64,000 bases of DNA. It comes from Massilia sp. METH4. GTDB lineage: Bacteria > Pseudomonadota > Gammaproteobacteria > Burkholderiales > Burkholderiaceae_D. The notes beneath the pieces were generated by a model. The model was not told the DNA's origin and ran no database searches. It saw nothing but the letters and a program-made list of their open reading frames with translations. Within the stretch, counting starts at the first letter, position 1; each line of letters begins with the position of its first letter. Below, piece after piece: positions 21,646-30,690 of this stretch. A program made the position numbers and the translations under genes. The stretch is taken from contig NZ_CP146614.1 of the NCBI RefSeq assembly GCF_037094685.1, positions 2,728,001 through 2,792,000 of the forward strand, written 5' to 3'.

Positions 21646-21668
21646 GGAAGCCTGCCGCGCAGCCGTGC

Positions 21669-22091
21669 TTACGCTTCGACGATCTCGAACGAGTGCGTGA
21701 TCTCGGCCGTCTTGGCCAGCATGATGCTGGCCGAGCAGTACTTGTCGTGCGACAGGTTGACGGCGCGTTCGACGGCTTCGCGCTTCAGGTCCTTGCCGGT
21801 GACGACGAAGTGGAAGTTGATCTTCGTGAAGACCTTCGGATCGGTGTCCGCGCGCTCGGCTTGCAAGGTCACGTCGCAGCCGCGCACGTCGGCACGGCCC
21901 CGCTTCAGGATCAGCACCACGTCATAGGCGGTGCAGCCGCCCGTGCCCAGCATCACCATTTCCATCGGCCGCGGCGCCAGATTGTGGCCGCCGCCTTCCG
22001 GCGCGCCATCCATCACGACCATGTGGCCGGACCCCGTCTGGGCGCGAAAACTCATGCCCGACGGGCCATTCCAGCTGACTTTGACTTCCAT
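21669..22091 (-). CDS. OsmC/YhfA family protein
   Basis: 140-residue protein of the OsmC superfamily, closest in feel to YhfA. It has a GTGGCTAYD motif with Cys53 and a second conserved cysteine, Cys119 (DKYCSAS). In Ohr and OsmC two such cysteines reduce organic peroxides; YhfA members are less well characterised. The ATG at 22091 has TTGGAG nine bases upstream and was preferred to a TTG four codons earlier. It stands alone, facing the metallopeptidase gene. Confidence 0.92.
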   Translation of the reverse strand: MEVKVSWNGPSGMSFRAQTGSGHMVVMDGAPEGGGHNLAPRPMEMVMLGTGGCTAYDVVLILKRGRADVRGCDVTLQAERADTDPKVFTKINFHFVVTGKDLKREAVERAVNLSHDKYCSASIMLAKTAEITHSFEIVEA

Positions 22092-22163
22092 TGCAATCTC
22101 CAATATTGACGTGCGGTGATTGTAAATCAGCGCGGCCGCGGCTGCCGGAGGCGGCCTTTTTCC

Positions 22164-22326
22164 TAGTGTCCTGAGTCAAAAATTCGTTGAATAAATCCGA
22201 CGAGAATCGCCCCGATGCTGCGTTGAAAATGGCCGGAAAGGCCCCGGCCTTACCGGTCATTTCCGCCTTGCCTCGAGCCGATTTCGTCAAATTTACTTGT
22301 CAACGAATTTCTGACTCAGGACACTA
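22164..22326. mobile_element. MITE-like element with 27-bp terminal inverted repeats
   Basis: A 163-bp non-coding element. The left end (22164-22190, starting TAGTGTCCTGAGTCA) and right end (22300-22326) are inverted copies over 27 bases with one mismatch. Further in, a second inverted pair (ATGGCCGGAAAGGCC-like) lets nearly the whole element fold into one hairpin. Both ends carry TA just outside GTGTCC, as expected for a TA target duplication of the IS630/Tc1/mariner type. No transposase is encoded. The right end overlaps the stop codon of the adjacent permease gene. Confidence 0.9.
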
Positions 22327-23549
22327 AACGCCCATCATGTAGCGCTCGCTCTTCATGCGCCACGTGGTGAACGCGATGCACAGCACGGCGGCCAGCAGGC
22401 TGCTGCCGAATGTGAGCAGGCAGGGCAGCCAGCCCACCGCCTGGCCCTTGGCCAGTTCGCGCAACAGCGTCTGGTGCGACAGCAGCGGCACCGCGTACAT
22501 CCACAGCTGCGTCGTCAGGTCGAGCATCGGCACGATGATCACCGGCGCCATCGGCACCAGGATGGCGATGCTGGCCGTGGTCTGCGCTTCCTTGAACGTC
22601 TTCGCGTTGATGGCCAGCGCGATTTCCAGCCCGGCGGCGAACAGGGGCAGCGGCAGGGACAACAGGCAGACCAGTGCCAGGTCGGCCAACGACAGCCGCC
22701 ACGACATGCCGATTTCCTCGAGCGGCAGCCATTTCAGCACGCCATGCGCAATGACGAGTTCGAGCACCAGGCCCGCCAGCGCCAGTGCCGACGCGGCGAA
22801 CCATTTGCCGGCCACCAGGTCGATCGTGCGTGCCGGCTGGGCCAGCAGCACTTCCATCGAACGGCGCTCGCGCTCGCCGGCCGTGCTGTCCACGGCCGGG
22901 CTCAGGGCGAAGAAGAACGCGGGAATGAAGAACATGCCGAGCATGGTGCCGATCACCGAGGCGGAACGCGAGGCGCTGGTGCCCGTGTCGTAGCGCTGCA
23001 CCTGCACCGGCATCAGCGTGGCGGGCGATACGCCGTGCGCCAGCAGCCTGGCGCCGGCGATCGTGTTGCCGTAGTGGCGCAGCACGCCTTCGATCTCGCC
23101 CACCTGGCGGTGCCGGTCGGCGGCCGAGTCGTACCACAGTTCGATGCGGGCCGGGCGCATGTCGCGGTAATCGCTGCCGTAGCTGTCGGGCAGGCGCAGC
23201 ACCGCCACGGTCCTGTGCGCGCGCAGCAGGGCGGCGATCTGCTCTTCGCTCATCGGCGGCGCCTCGGTCACGTTGACGTTCTTCTGCTTTAACTGCGTCA
23301 TCAGCGTGGGGGCTTGCGCGGCGCCGATCACGGTCAGCTCGATGCCTTCCTTCTGCGGCGCGGTGGCGCGGCTGATCTGCTGCTGCAGCACGCCGCCGAC
23401 CATCACGGGGTACATCAGCACGAACAGCAACAGCAGCGACAGCGCGCGCCGGTCGCGCAGCGTTTCGCGCAGCTCCTTGAGGAAGACGACGAGGAATACG
23501 GGCCGAACGGATGCCGATTTCATGGGTGCCGGTTTCACGTGGGCCGATT

Positions 23550-23553
<4 letters not shown>
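22324..23553 (-). CDS. ABC-2 / NatB-type transporter permease
   Basis: 409-residue membrane protein. After an N-terminal helix (SLLLLFVLMYPVMVGGVL) there is a large extracytoplasmic segment of about 150 residues, then five or six membrane helices (GMFFIPAFFFALSPA and others). This layout fits NatB-like sodium or peptide exporters of the ABC-2 class. The ATG overlaps the stop of the ATPase gene as ATGA; an in-frame ATG ten codons on is also possible. Its TAG stop is made from the end of the MITE-like element. It is third in a hydrolase-ATPase-permease operon. Confidence 0.9.
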
Positions 23554-24284
<731 letters not shown>

Positions 24285-24296
24285 GGTCGTAAGGGG

Positions 24297-25712
24297 TCAG
24301 GGTTGCGGGCCGGCGCTGTCGAGCTGGAAGGCGGGCGCGGGAATCTCGTCCAGGCATTGCCCGGCCACGCGCTGGTGCGGGGCATCGAGGAATTCGCGCA
24401 TCAGGCGGGGCACGCAACCCAGCGGCGAGACGATATGGCCGCCATTCTTCACCACCAGGTGCTGCGCCGATTTCATCAGCCTGGCCGCCGCTTCGGCACG
24501 GCGCGGCGGCGTTACCGGGTCCTGCGCGCCGGACAGCAGCAGGGCCGGCGCATCGATGCGTGCCGGCGCCGGATAGGCGACCGGCTTGACGTTCACGATG
24601 GGACACAGCGCGGCCAGCTGCGTCACCACCGGCGCGCCGACGAAGGAGCCGCGCATGTCGTCCGCCATCAGCTGCGGCGTCAGGCGCGGGAAATCCTCGG
24701 CGCAGACGACGGCGAGGTAGAGCGGCCCGGCCATCGCGCCGTCGGCCGTGAAGTCGGTGTCGCGATTGCTCTGGGCCACGAAGGGCTCCCACCGGCCCCG
24801 GTAGGCGCTGTGGATCAGGAACGGCAGCGTGTGCGCATCGGTTTGCGCATACAGCGCGCGGTGCACGGTCGCGACGAAGCGGCGCAGGCTGATGGTGACG
24901 GGGCGCAGCGCGGCAGTGCGCGGATCGGCCATCTCGATGCGCACCGGCGCCTTGGCGAGCTGGCTGGCCAGCGCGGCGAATTCGGCCCGCAGCGCGGGGA
25001 AGGCACGGGCGCAGGCAGGCGCCTTTTCGCAGCGGCGGAACGTCGTTTCCAGCGCCGCCTGCGCATCGCGGCCCCCGGCGGGAATCACCTGGTCCGGCGC
25101 GGCCACGGCGTCGAGCACCAGGGCGCGCACGCTGGCCGGATACAGGCGCGTGTAATGCTGGGCGAGGCGGGTGCCGTACGAGCCGCCCCACAGGTTCACC
25201 TGGCGGTAGCCGAGCGCCACCCGCACCCGTTCGATGTCGCGCGCGGCCGCGTCCGTCGTGTAGCTGCCGTAGGGAGCGCCGAGCGATTCGATGCAGCGCC
25301 TGGCGTCGGCGTCGAGCTGTTCTTCCGTCATCGTGTCGATCTCGGGCGGCGACTTGCATTCGAGCTTGCCGGAGCGGCCGGTGCCGCGCTGATCGATCAG
25401 CACGATGTCGCGCGTGGCGCGCACGCGGCGCATGGCCGCCTGCACGATGGGCAGGATGTCGCTGCCGGCCTGGCCGGGGCCCCCGGCCAGCACGAACAGC
25501 GGGTCCGGCCGGGCCGCCTCGCGATAGGCGGGAGCGATGGTCGCGTGGATGGTGATCGTCTTGCCGGGCTTGGCGTAATCCAGCGGTACCGGGATGGTCA
25601 CGCAGCGCAGCGCTTCTTCGGCACCGGGCAGGTGGCAGCTGCGGCTCGCCGGCGGCGCCGCGCAAGCCAGCTGGGCCGCCAGCAGCAGGGGTAGAGCAAG
25701 GGTGGATCGCAC
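24297..25712 (-). CDS. Secreted alpha/beta hydrolase (TAP-like, S33 family)
   Basis: 471-residue exported hydrolase. A signal peptide (VRSTLALPLLLAAQLACA) leads to an alpha/beta hydrolase fold: oxyanion region LAGGPGQAGS, DQRGTGRSG, nucleophile elbow GGSYGTR, a C-terminal acid in SGAQDPVTPP and the catalytic His in NGGHIV. The GxSYG elbow and a C-terminal TAP-like domain place it with tripeptidyl or proline aminopeptidases. I chose the GTG at 25712, with AGAGGG upstream, because it opens directly into the signal peptide; the frame runs 18 codons further. It is first in the operon with the NatA/NatB exporter. Confidence 0.9.
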   Translation of the reverse strand: MRSTLALPLLLAAQLACAAPPASRSCHLPGAEEALRCVTIPVPLDYAKPGKTITIHATIAPAYREAARPDPLFVLAGGPGQAGSDILPIVQAAMRRVRATRDIVLIDQRGTGRSGKLECKSPPEIDTMTEEQLDADARRCIESLGAPYGSYTTDAAARDIERVRVALGYRQVNLWGGSYGTRLAQHYTRLYPASVRALVLDAVAAPDQVIPAGGRDAQAALETTFRRCEKAPACARAFPALRAEFAALASQLAKAPVRIEMADPRTAALRPVTISLRRFVATVHRALYAQTDAHTLPFLIHSAYRGRWEPFVAQSNRDTDFTADGAMAGPLYLAVVCAEDFPRLTPQLMADDMRGSFVGAPVVTQLAALCPIVNVKPVAYPAPARIDAPALLLSGAQDPVTPPRRAEAAARLMKSAQHLVVKNGGHIVSPLGCVPRLMREFLDAPHQRVAGQCLDEIPAPAFQLDSAGPQP

Positions 25713-25799
25713 TGCAAGGCCCTCTCGACAATATCGGTCGGGCAATACTAGCGCGGGTTTTGCCACAAGGGCAACGGATAGTGCATGGCCAACGCGGGC

Positions 25800-25829
25800 T
25801 TGACCCGGCCATGACGGGAACGCTATAAT
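25800..25829 (+). promoter_or_regulatory. Promoter of rplM-rpsI
   Basis: A near-consensus sigma-70 promoter: TTGACC at 25800-25805, an 18-bp spacer, and TATAAT at 25824-25829. About 115 bases of leader precede rplM, long enough for a regulatory structure, though I did not identify one. Confidence 0.85.
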
Positions 25830-25951
25830 CGTCAGCTTTCCGTTCGCTCAGGAAAAGTCATAAGAAGGCTGCGTCCGCCGGTTGTAGTTCAAATTTACTG
25901 CGCGGAACCACCGTTTTGAGCGATTTAACATTCTTCATTAGGAAGTCAAAC

Positions 25952-26380
25952 ATGAAAACTTTTTCCGCTAAGGGCCATGAAGTCCAGCGCGACTGGTTCG
26001 TGATTGACGCGACGGACAAAGTCCTCGGCCGTGTTGCCAGCGAAGTGGCACGCCGACTGCGCGGCAAGCACAAGCCAGAATTTACTCCTCACGTCGACAC
26101 CGGCGATTTCATCGTCGTCATCAACGCAGGCAAGCTGCGCGTGACCGGCACCAAGGCCACCGCAAAAACGTACTACCGTCACTCGGGCTACCCGGGCGGT
26201 ATCTACGAAACGAACTTCCTGAAAATGCAACAGCGCTTCCCGGGCCGTGCCCTGGAAAAGGCCGTCAAGGGCATGCTGCCGAAGGGCCCGCTGGGCTATG
26301 CAATGATCAAGAAGCTGAAGGTCTACGCTGAAGGTTCGCACCCGCACGCTGCCCAGCAACCCAAAGCACTCGAATTCTAA
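25952..26380 (+). CDS. rplM: 50S ribosomal protein L13
   Basis: 142 residues, exactly the usual length. [30 protein letters not shown] and the [12 protein letters not shown] segment are diagnostic of L13, an early assembly protein of the large subunit. AGGAAG precedes the ATG. It is followed by rpsI after nine bases, the standard L13-S9 operon. The codon use here has fewer rare-looking GC-rich codons than neighbours, as expected for a highly expressed gene. Confidence 0.99.
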   Translation: MKTFSAKGHEVQRDWFVIDATDKVLGRVASEVARRLRGKHKPEFTPHVDTGDFIVVINAGKLRVTGTKATAKTYYRHSGYPGGIYETNFLKMQQRFPGRALEKAVKGMLPKGPLGYAMIKKLKVYAEGSHPHAAQQPKALEF

Positions 26381-26389
26381 GGAACTGAC

Positions 26390-26782
26390 ATGATCGGTAA
26401 CTACAACTACGGCACCGGCCGTCGCAAGAGTGCAGTTGCTCGCGTGTTCATCAAGGTCGGCACCGGCCAGATCATCGTGAACGGCAAGCCTGCTTCCGAG
26501 TACTTCTCCCGCGAAACCGGCCTGATGGTGATCCGTCAGCCGCTGGAACTGACCGGCAACGTCGAGCGTTTCGACATCAAGGTGAACGTGCATGGCGGCG
26601 GCGAGTCCGGCCAGGCAGGTGCAGTGCGCCACGGCATCACCCGCGCGCTGATCGACTACGATGCAGGCCTGAAGGGCGATCTGGCACGTGCCGGCTTCGT
26701 TACCCGTGACGCCCGCGAAGTCGAGCGTAAGAAAGTCGGCCTGCGTAAAGCACGTCGCGCAAAGCAGTTCTCGAAGCGTTAA
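26390..26782 (+). CDS. rpsI: 30S ribosomal protein S9
   Basis: 130 residues ending in the conserved basic tail [17 protein letters not shown], whose last Arg reaches the P-site tRNA. The motif [13 protein letters not shown] near the N-terminus is typical. AAGGAACTGAC precedes the ATG. It is the last gene of the operon and is followed by a strong terminator. Confidence 0.99.
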   Translation: MIGNYNYGTGRRKSAVARVFIKVGTGQIIVNGKPASEYFSRETGLMVIRQPLELTGNVERFDIKVNVHGGGESGQAGAVRHGITRALIDYDAGLKGDLARAGFVTRDAREVERKKVGLRKARRAKQFSKR

Positions 26783-26834
26783 TTCTCGCTTCACTCAGCC
26801 TGGCGTTGCTGGGCTGGTACGGGTCTGCAAACAG

Positions 26835-26866
26835 AAAGCCGCTGGTCTCCAGCGGCTTTTTGTTTT
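26835..26866 (+). terminator. Intrinsic terminator after rpsI
   Basis: Eleven-base perfect stem (AAAGCCGCTGG / CCAGCGGCTTT), a three-base loop and a T-rich tail (TTGTTTTT). Confidence 0.95.
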
Positions 26867-26942
26867 TCCGCTAAGGTAAAACGGCGGTCACCATCCACTG
26901 TTAAAATTCCGGCTCACTCACTTTTTTGCAAGGAACAAGAAC

Positions 26943-27980
26943 ATGATCAAAGTTGGCATCGTCGGCGGCACCGGCTACACGGGCGTGGAACTGCTGCGAT
27001 TGTTGGCAGTCCATCCGCAAGTGCAGCTGACGGCAATCACGTCGCGCAAGGAAGATGGCCTGCCAGTGGCCGACATGTACCCGTCGCTGCGCGGCCGCGT
27101 GAACCTGGCGTTTTCCGCGCCGGACAAGGCGGACCTCACGCAATGCGACGTCGTGTTCTTTGCCACCCCGCACGGCGTGGCGATGGCGCAGGCGCCGGAA
27201 CTGCTGGCCAAGGGCGTGAAAGTGATCGACCTGGCGGCGGACTTTCGCATCAAGGACCGCGCCGTGTTCGAAAAGACGTACAAGATCGACCATACGGCGC
27301 CGGAACTGCTGGAGCAGGCCGTGTACGGCCTGGTCGAGCTGAACCGTGAAGAGATCCGCAAGGCGAACCTGATCGCCAACCCGGGCTGCTATCCGAACAC
27401 GATGCAGATCGGCTTCGCGCCGCTGCTCAAGGCCGGCGTGATCGACGCGGGCAACCTGATCGCCGACTGCAAGAGCGGCGTGTCGGGCGCCGGCCGCAAG
27501 GCCGAGATCGGCATCCTGTTCTCCGAATCGAGCGACAACTTCAAGGCATACGGCGTGGCAGGTCACCGCCACACGCCGGAAACCACGGCCCAGCTGCAGC
27601 GCCTGACCGGCGACAAGGTGTCGCTGGTGTTCACTCCGCACCTGGTGCCGATGATCCGCGGCATGCATTCCACGCTGTACGGCAAGCTGACGAAGGATAT
27701 CTCGAACGAGGAACTGCAAAGGCTGTTCGAGGATGCCTACGCCGGCGAAAAGTTCATCGACGTGATGCCGTTCGGCTCGCATCCGGAAACGCGCACGACC
27801 AAGGGTTCGAACATGCTGCGCCTGGCCGTACATCGCCCGGACAATGGCAGCACCGTCATCGTGCTGGTGGTGCAGGACAACCTGGTGAAGGGCGCTTCCG
27901 GCCAGGCCGTGCAGTGCATGAACTTGATGTTCGGCCTCGACGAAAGCCTGGGCCTGGACACGATCGCGCTGCTTCCTTGA
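26943..27980 (+). CDS. argC: N-acetyl-gamma-glutamyl-phosphate reductase
   Basis: NADPH-dependent reductase of the third step of arginine synthesis. It has the N-terminal nucleotide-binding motif [17 protein letters not shown] and the catalytic Cys149 in NPGCYPN. The 345 residues match the longer ArgC type. No other arg genes are adjacent, as is usual in betaproteobacteria. The ATG follows AAGGAACAAGAAC. Confidence 0.98.
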   Translation: MIKVGIVGGTGYTGVELLRLLAVHPQVQLTAITSRKEDGLPVADMYPSLRGRVNLAFSAPDKADLTQCDVVFFATPHGVAMAQAPELLAKGVKVIDLAADFRIKDRAVFEKTYKIDHTAPELLEQAVYGLVELNREEIRKANLIANPGCYPNTMQIGFAPLLKAGVIDAGNLIADCKSGVSGAGRKAEIGILFSESSDNFKAYGVAGHRHTPETTAQLQRLTGDKVSLVFTPHLVPMIRGMHSTLYGKLTKDISNEELQRLFEDAYAGEKFIDVMPFGSHPETRTTKGSNMLRLAVHRPDNGSTVIVLVVQDNLVKGASGQAVQCMNLMFGLDESLGLDTIALLP

Positions 27981-28063
27981 TCTTCTGCCATTGAAGTGCT
28001 GCATCCGCGCCTCATATCCCCAGAGAAATGGGGCGGGCCGAAGCAGGGCCGCGCGCAAAGGTC

Positions 28064-28069
28064 TATAAT
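28064..28069 (+). promoter_or_regulatory. -10 element of the erpA promoter
   Basis: A consensus TATAAT, 33 bases before the erpA ATG. No strong -35 is evident. TATAATCG- and TATAATGG-type -10 boxes recur upstream of several genes in this window. Confidence 0.6.
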
Positions 28070-28101
28070 GGCCGCAACGAATCTTTTGGTAGGAGTTTCC
28101 T

Positions 28102-28464
28102 ATGAATGCAGTAGCCGAAGCGCAAGACGTGATCCCGGCACCGATCAACTTTTCCGACAGCGCCGCCGATAAAGTGGCCCAGCTGATCGAAGAAGAGGGC
28201 AATCCCGACCTGAAACTGCGCGTGTTCGTGCAGGGCGGCGGCTGCTCCGGTTTCCAGTACGGTTTCACGTTCGATGAAATCGTCAACGAAGACGACACCA
28301 CGATGGTCAAGAACGGCGTGCAATTGCTGATCGACTCGATGAGCTACCAGTACCTCATCGGCGCCGAGATCGACTACAAGGACGACCTCGAAGGCGCCCA
28401 GTTCGTGATCAAGAACCCGAACGCCCAGTCGACCTGCGGCTGCGGTTCCTCGTTCTCCGTGTAA
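28102..28464 (+). CDS. erpA: Iron-sulfur cluster insertion protein ErpA
   Basis: A-type carrier that hands [4Fe-4S] clusters to apoproteins such as IspG and IspH. The three cluster cysteines are Cys48 (GGCSGF), Cys112 and Cys114 (TCGCGSSF at the C-terminus). The 120 residues match the family. It has its own -10 box, a Shine-Dalgarno (TAGGAG) and its own terminator, so it is a single-gene unit. Confidence 0.97.
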   Translation: MNAVAEAQDVIPAPINFSDSAADKVAQLIEEEGNPDLKLRVFVQGGGCSGFQYGFTFDEIVNEDDTTMVKNGVQLLIDSMSYQYLIGAEIDYKDDLEGAQFVIKNPNAQSTCGCGSSFSV

Positions 28465-28480
28465 GCGAGCCCGGCATCAC

Positions 28481-28516
28481 AAAAAAAACGGCCAGCGCAA
28501 GCTGGTCGTTTTTTTT
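28481..28516. terminator. Bidirectional terminator after erpA
   Basis: Eight A, an eight-base stem (CGGCCAGC / GCTGGTCG, one G-U pair), a GCAA loop, then eight T. The symmetry would work for erpA and for transcripts from the other strand. Confidence 0.95.
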
Positions 28517-28538
28517 GTGCCCTAAAGGGCTGAGCCCG

Positions 28539-28625
28539 TGTCACTGGGGTCTGACCCTACGAGACACGATCTCAGCAGTGCACCTGTCACTGGGGTCTGA
28601 CCCGAGACACGATCTCAGCAGTACA
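28539..28625. repeat. Two tandem copies of a ~45-bp repeat with GGGGTCTGACCC
   Basis: Copy one starts at 28539 and copy two at 28585. Both read TGTCACTGGGGTCTGACCC then GAGACACGATCTCAGCAGT, with three extra bases in copy one. They lie between the erpA terminator and the convergent DUF2061 gene. The core resembles the array motif at 13153-13600. Confidence 0.9.
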
Positions 28626-28634
28626 GCCATGCGC

Positions 28635-29048
28635 TCAGGCGGTCGCGGCAAGGCGCGCGCTGCCCGCCAGGCGCTCTTCAATCCGCTCCCACACCTTGTC
28701 GTGGTAAGGCAGCACGATCACGTTCAGGATCGGCTCCAGCACGGCGGCAATGCCGCCCAATGCGAGCGAGCCGGTAGCCCAGTAGATCACGGCTACCGCG
28801 ATGGCAAAGTGGAACATCGTCTGGCTGACCTTTTCAAACGCCAGCAGGGCGGTGGCATTGCGGGCGGAACGCGCGCGCAGGCGCTTCCAGAAGCCCTCAT
28901 GCAGCGGCAGCAGGGCCACGTTGACGATCGGCTCGATGACGGCGGCAAGTCCACCGAAGGCAGCCGAGCCCGTCATCACGTACATCAGGGTGAACGCAAT
29001 GACCATGTGGGTCGCGACCTGGCTGGTTTTCTTTGCTGCGATGATCAT
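28635..29048 (-). CDS. Duplicated DUF2061 membrane protein
   Basis: 137-residue inner-membrane protein made of two copies of a DUF2061-like unit, at about 7-58 and 73-125. Each copy has a Lys-x-Ser-Gln start, a His, a hydrophobic helix, TGSxAxGGxAAV, EPIxNV and LPxH...W. Four membrane helices are likely. The function is unknown. A TATAAT on this strand (29120-29115) and an overlapping Fur-box-like dyad lie 36-72 bases upstream. Confidence 0.88.
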   Translation of the reverse strand: MIIAAKKTSQVATHMVIAFTLMYVMTGSAAFGGLAAVIEPIVNVALLPLHEGFWKRLRARSARNATALLAFEKVSQTMFHFAIAVAVIYWATGSLALGGIAAVLEPILNVIVLPYHDKVWERIEERLAGSARLAATA

Positions 29049-29083
29049 GGCTGCCTCTGCAATGGATGACTGTTGAGACAGAT

Positions 29084-29110
29084 GATAACGATTCTCGTTT
29101 AAAACGAGAA
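29084..29110. promoter_or_regulatory. Fur-box-like operator upstream of the DUF2061 gene
   Basis: TGATAACGATTCTCG resembles the 7-1-7 Fur consensus TGATAATnATTATCA at most positions. It overlaps a perfect inverted repeat TTCTCGTTT / AAACGAGAA (29092-29110). It lies just downstream of a minus-strand TATAAT (29120-29115), where a repressor would block initiation. The plus-strand DUF4287 gene starts 105 bases away on the other side. Confidence 0.5.
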
Positions 29111-29215
29111 ATTGATTATACTCACCAAACCGATTGGTTTTTACAATGGTCGGGTTGTCGAAGTTGATCGTGCCCAGCCGTCGTACAGGGGAACATTCAC
29201 GGAGGAGGAGGCAAA

Positions 29216-29425
29216 ATGAGCGAGCAGATCAAGGGTCCGGCATCGTACTTCCCATCGATCGAAAAAAAGTACGGCCAGCCGGTACAGCACTGGCTGGGCC
29301 TGCTGGCCGGCCAGCGCGAAGGCTTGAAGCACATGGAGCTGGTGAACTGGCTGAAGGCCGAGCACGGCCTCGGCCACGGGCATGCGAACGCGCTCGTGGC
29401 ATACCACCTTGCCCAGGCGAAGTAG
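29216..29425 (+). CDS. DUF4287 small protein
   Basis: 69 residues with the DUF4287 pattern: a start ending YFPSIEKKYG, then VNWLKAEHGLGHGHANALVAY. Proteins with this domain are small and soluble and their role is unknown; some carry it next to DUF5655. The Shine-Dalgarno is very strong (GGAGGAGGAGG). It ends three bases before the convergent anmK stop codon. Confidence 0.88.
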   Translation: MSEQIKGPASYFPSIEKKYGQPVQHWLGLLAGQREGLKHMELVNWLKAEHGLGHGHANALVAYHLAQAK

Positions 29426-29428
29426 CGG

Positions 29429-30526
29429 TCAGCGCGGGTAGAGGGCGCCCAGGACGCGTTCCCCGCGCGCGCCGGTGACGGAGGGCAGGTTGCCGGCCTT
29501 GCGGTCGTCGAAGCGCCACGCAAGCCAGGCCCAGCACAGCGCTTCCACGTGTGACGGATCGGCGCCGAGCGCGCTCGTGGTCTGCACGGTCACGCGTTCG
29601 CCCAGCTCTTCCGCGAGCATGCGCAGCAGCGTGTCGTTGAAAGCGCCGCCGCCGCAGACGAACAGCGTATCGGTGTCCGGCGCGTGGGCGCGGATCCCGC
29701 CGGCCAGCGTGGCGGCGGTAAGCCGCGTCAGCGTTGCCGCCACATCCGCCGGCGCGGCGTGGCCGAACCCGGCGAGGCGTGCTTGCAACCAGTCGAGGTG
29801 GAACAGGTCGCGCCCCGTGCTCTTCGGTGGCGGCAATGCAAAGTACGGTTCCGCCAGCAGCACGGCCAGCAACTGCGGCAGCTCCTGGCCGGAAGCCGCC
29901 CAGCCGCCACCCGCGTCGTACGGCTTGCCCAGGTGCAGGCGGGTCCATTCGTCGATCAGCACGTTGCCGGGCCCGGTGTCGAACCCCGTCACATGGCCGC
30001 TGGCGTGCAGCACGCTGATATTGCCGATGCCGCCGATATTGGCCAGTACACGTGTCTTGCCCTTTTCGCCGAACAGCGCCTGGTGGGCGGCGGGCACCAG
30101 GGGCGCGCCCTGGCCGCCGGCGGCCACGTCGCGCGAGCGGAAGTCCACGATCGTATCGATGCCGGCCAGTTCGGCCAGCAGGGCGCCGTTGATCGTCTGC
30201 GACGTGAAGCCCAGCTCGGGGCGGTGGCGGATCGTCTGGCCATGGGCACCGATCGCGCGCACGTCCGCCGCCTGCATGCCGGACTTCTCCAGCAGCCCCG
30301 CCACGCACTGGGCATAGACGGTGGCGACGCCGTTGCCGGCCAGCGCCTCGCGTTCGAGTTCGTTGGCACCGGGCGCCTGCAGCGCGCGCAATTCGTCCAG
30401 CAAGGCGGGCGGGTAGGGCATATGATGCGCCGCCATCGTGCGGGCCGCGCCGGCCCAGAAATCGACCAGCACGCCGTCCACGCCATCGAGGCTGGTGCCC
30501 GACATCAGTCCAATAAACAAGCTCAT
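29429..30526 (-). CDS. anmK: 1,6-anhydro-N-acetylmuramate kinase
   Basis: Cleaves and phosphorylates anhydroMurNAc recovered from peptidoglycan turnover, giving MurNAc-6-phosphate. The 365 residues carry GLMSGTSLDGVD (ATP phosphate loop), FDTGPGNVLID and CGGGAFND, as in the family. It lies immediately downstream of the M23 endopeptidase gene on the same strand, separated by a terminator. Together they fit a cell-wall turnover theme. Confidence 0.97.
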   Translation of the reverse strand: MSLFIGLMSGTSLDGVDGVLVDFWAGAARTMAAHHMPYPPALLDELRALQAPGANELEREALAGNGVATVYAQCVAGLLEKSGMQAADVRAIGAHGQTIRHRPELGFTSQTINGALLAELAGIDTIVDFRSRDVAAGGQGAPLVPAAHQALFGEKGKTRVLANIGGIGNISVLHASGHVTGFDTGPGNVLIDEWTRLHLGKPYDAGGGWAASGQELPQLLAVLLAEPYFALPPPKSTGRDLFHLDWLQARLAGFGHAAPADVAATLTRLTAATLAGGIRAHAPDTDTLFVCGGGAFNDTLLRMLAEELGERVTVQTTSALGADPSHVEALCWAWLAWRFDDRKAGNLPSVTGARGERVLGALYPR

Positions 30527-30642
30527 CAGGTATCCGCGAAATGACTAGTGAGGCTATTGTGCCCGATGCATGCCAGTGTTAGCCAGCTAACGGTCGTGGC
30601 TGAAGCGCGCGGGTACACTGGTTTCACAGTGAGGGAGGAATG

Positions 30643-30672
30643 AAAAACGGCGCCCCTCGGGGCGCCGGTTTT
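30643..30672. terminator. Terminator between the M23 peptidase gene and anmK
   Basis: Nine-base perfect GC stem (CGGCGCCCC / GGGGCGCCG) flanked by five A on the left and four T on the right. On the minus strand it follows the M23 peptidase stop codon and would end that transcript before anmK. Confidence 0.9.
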
Positions 30673-30690
30673 CTCCGAACGAGACAGCGC

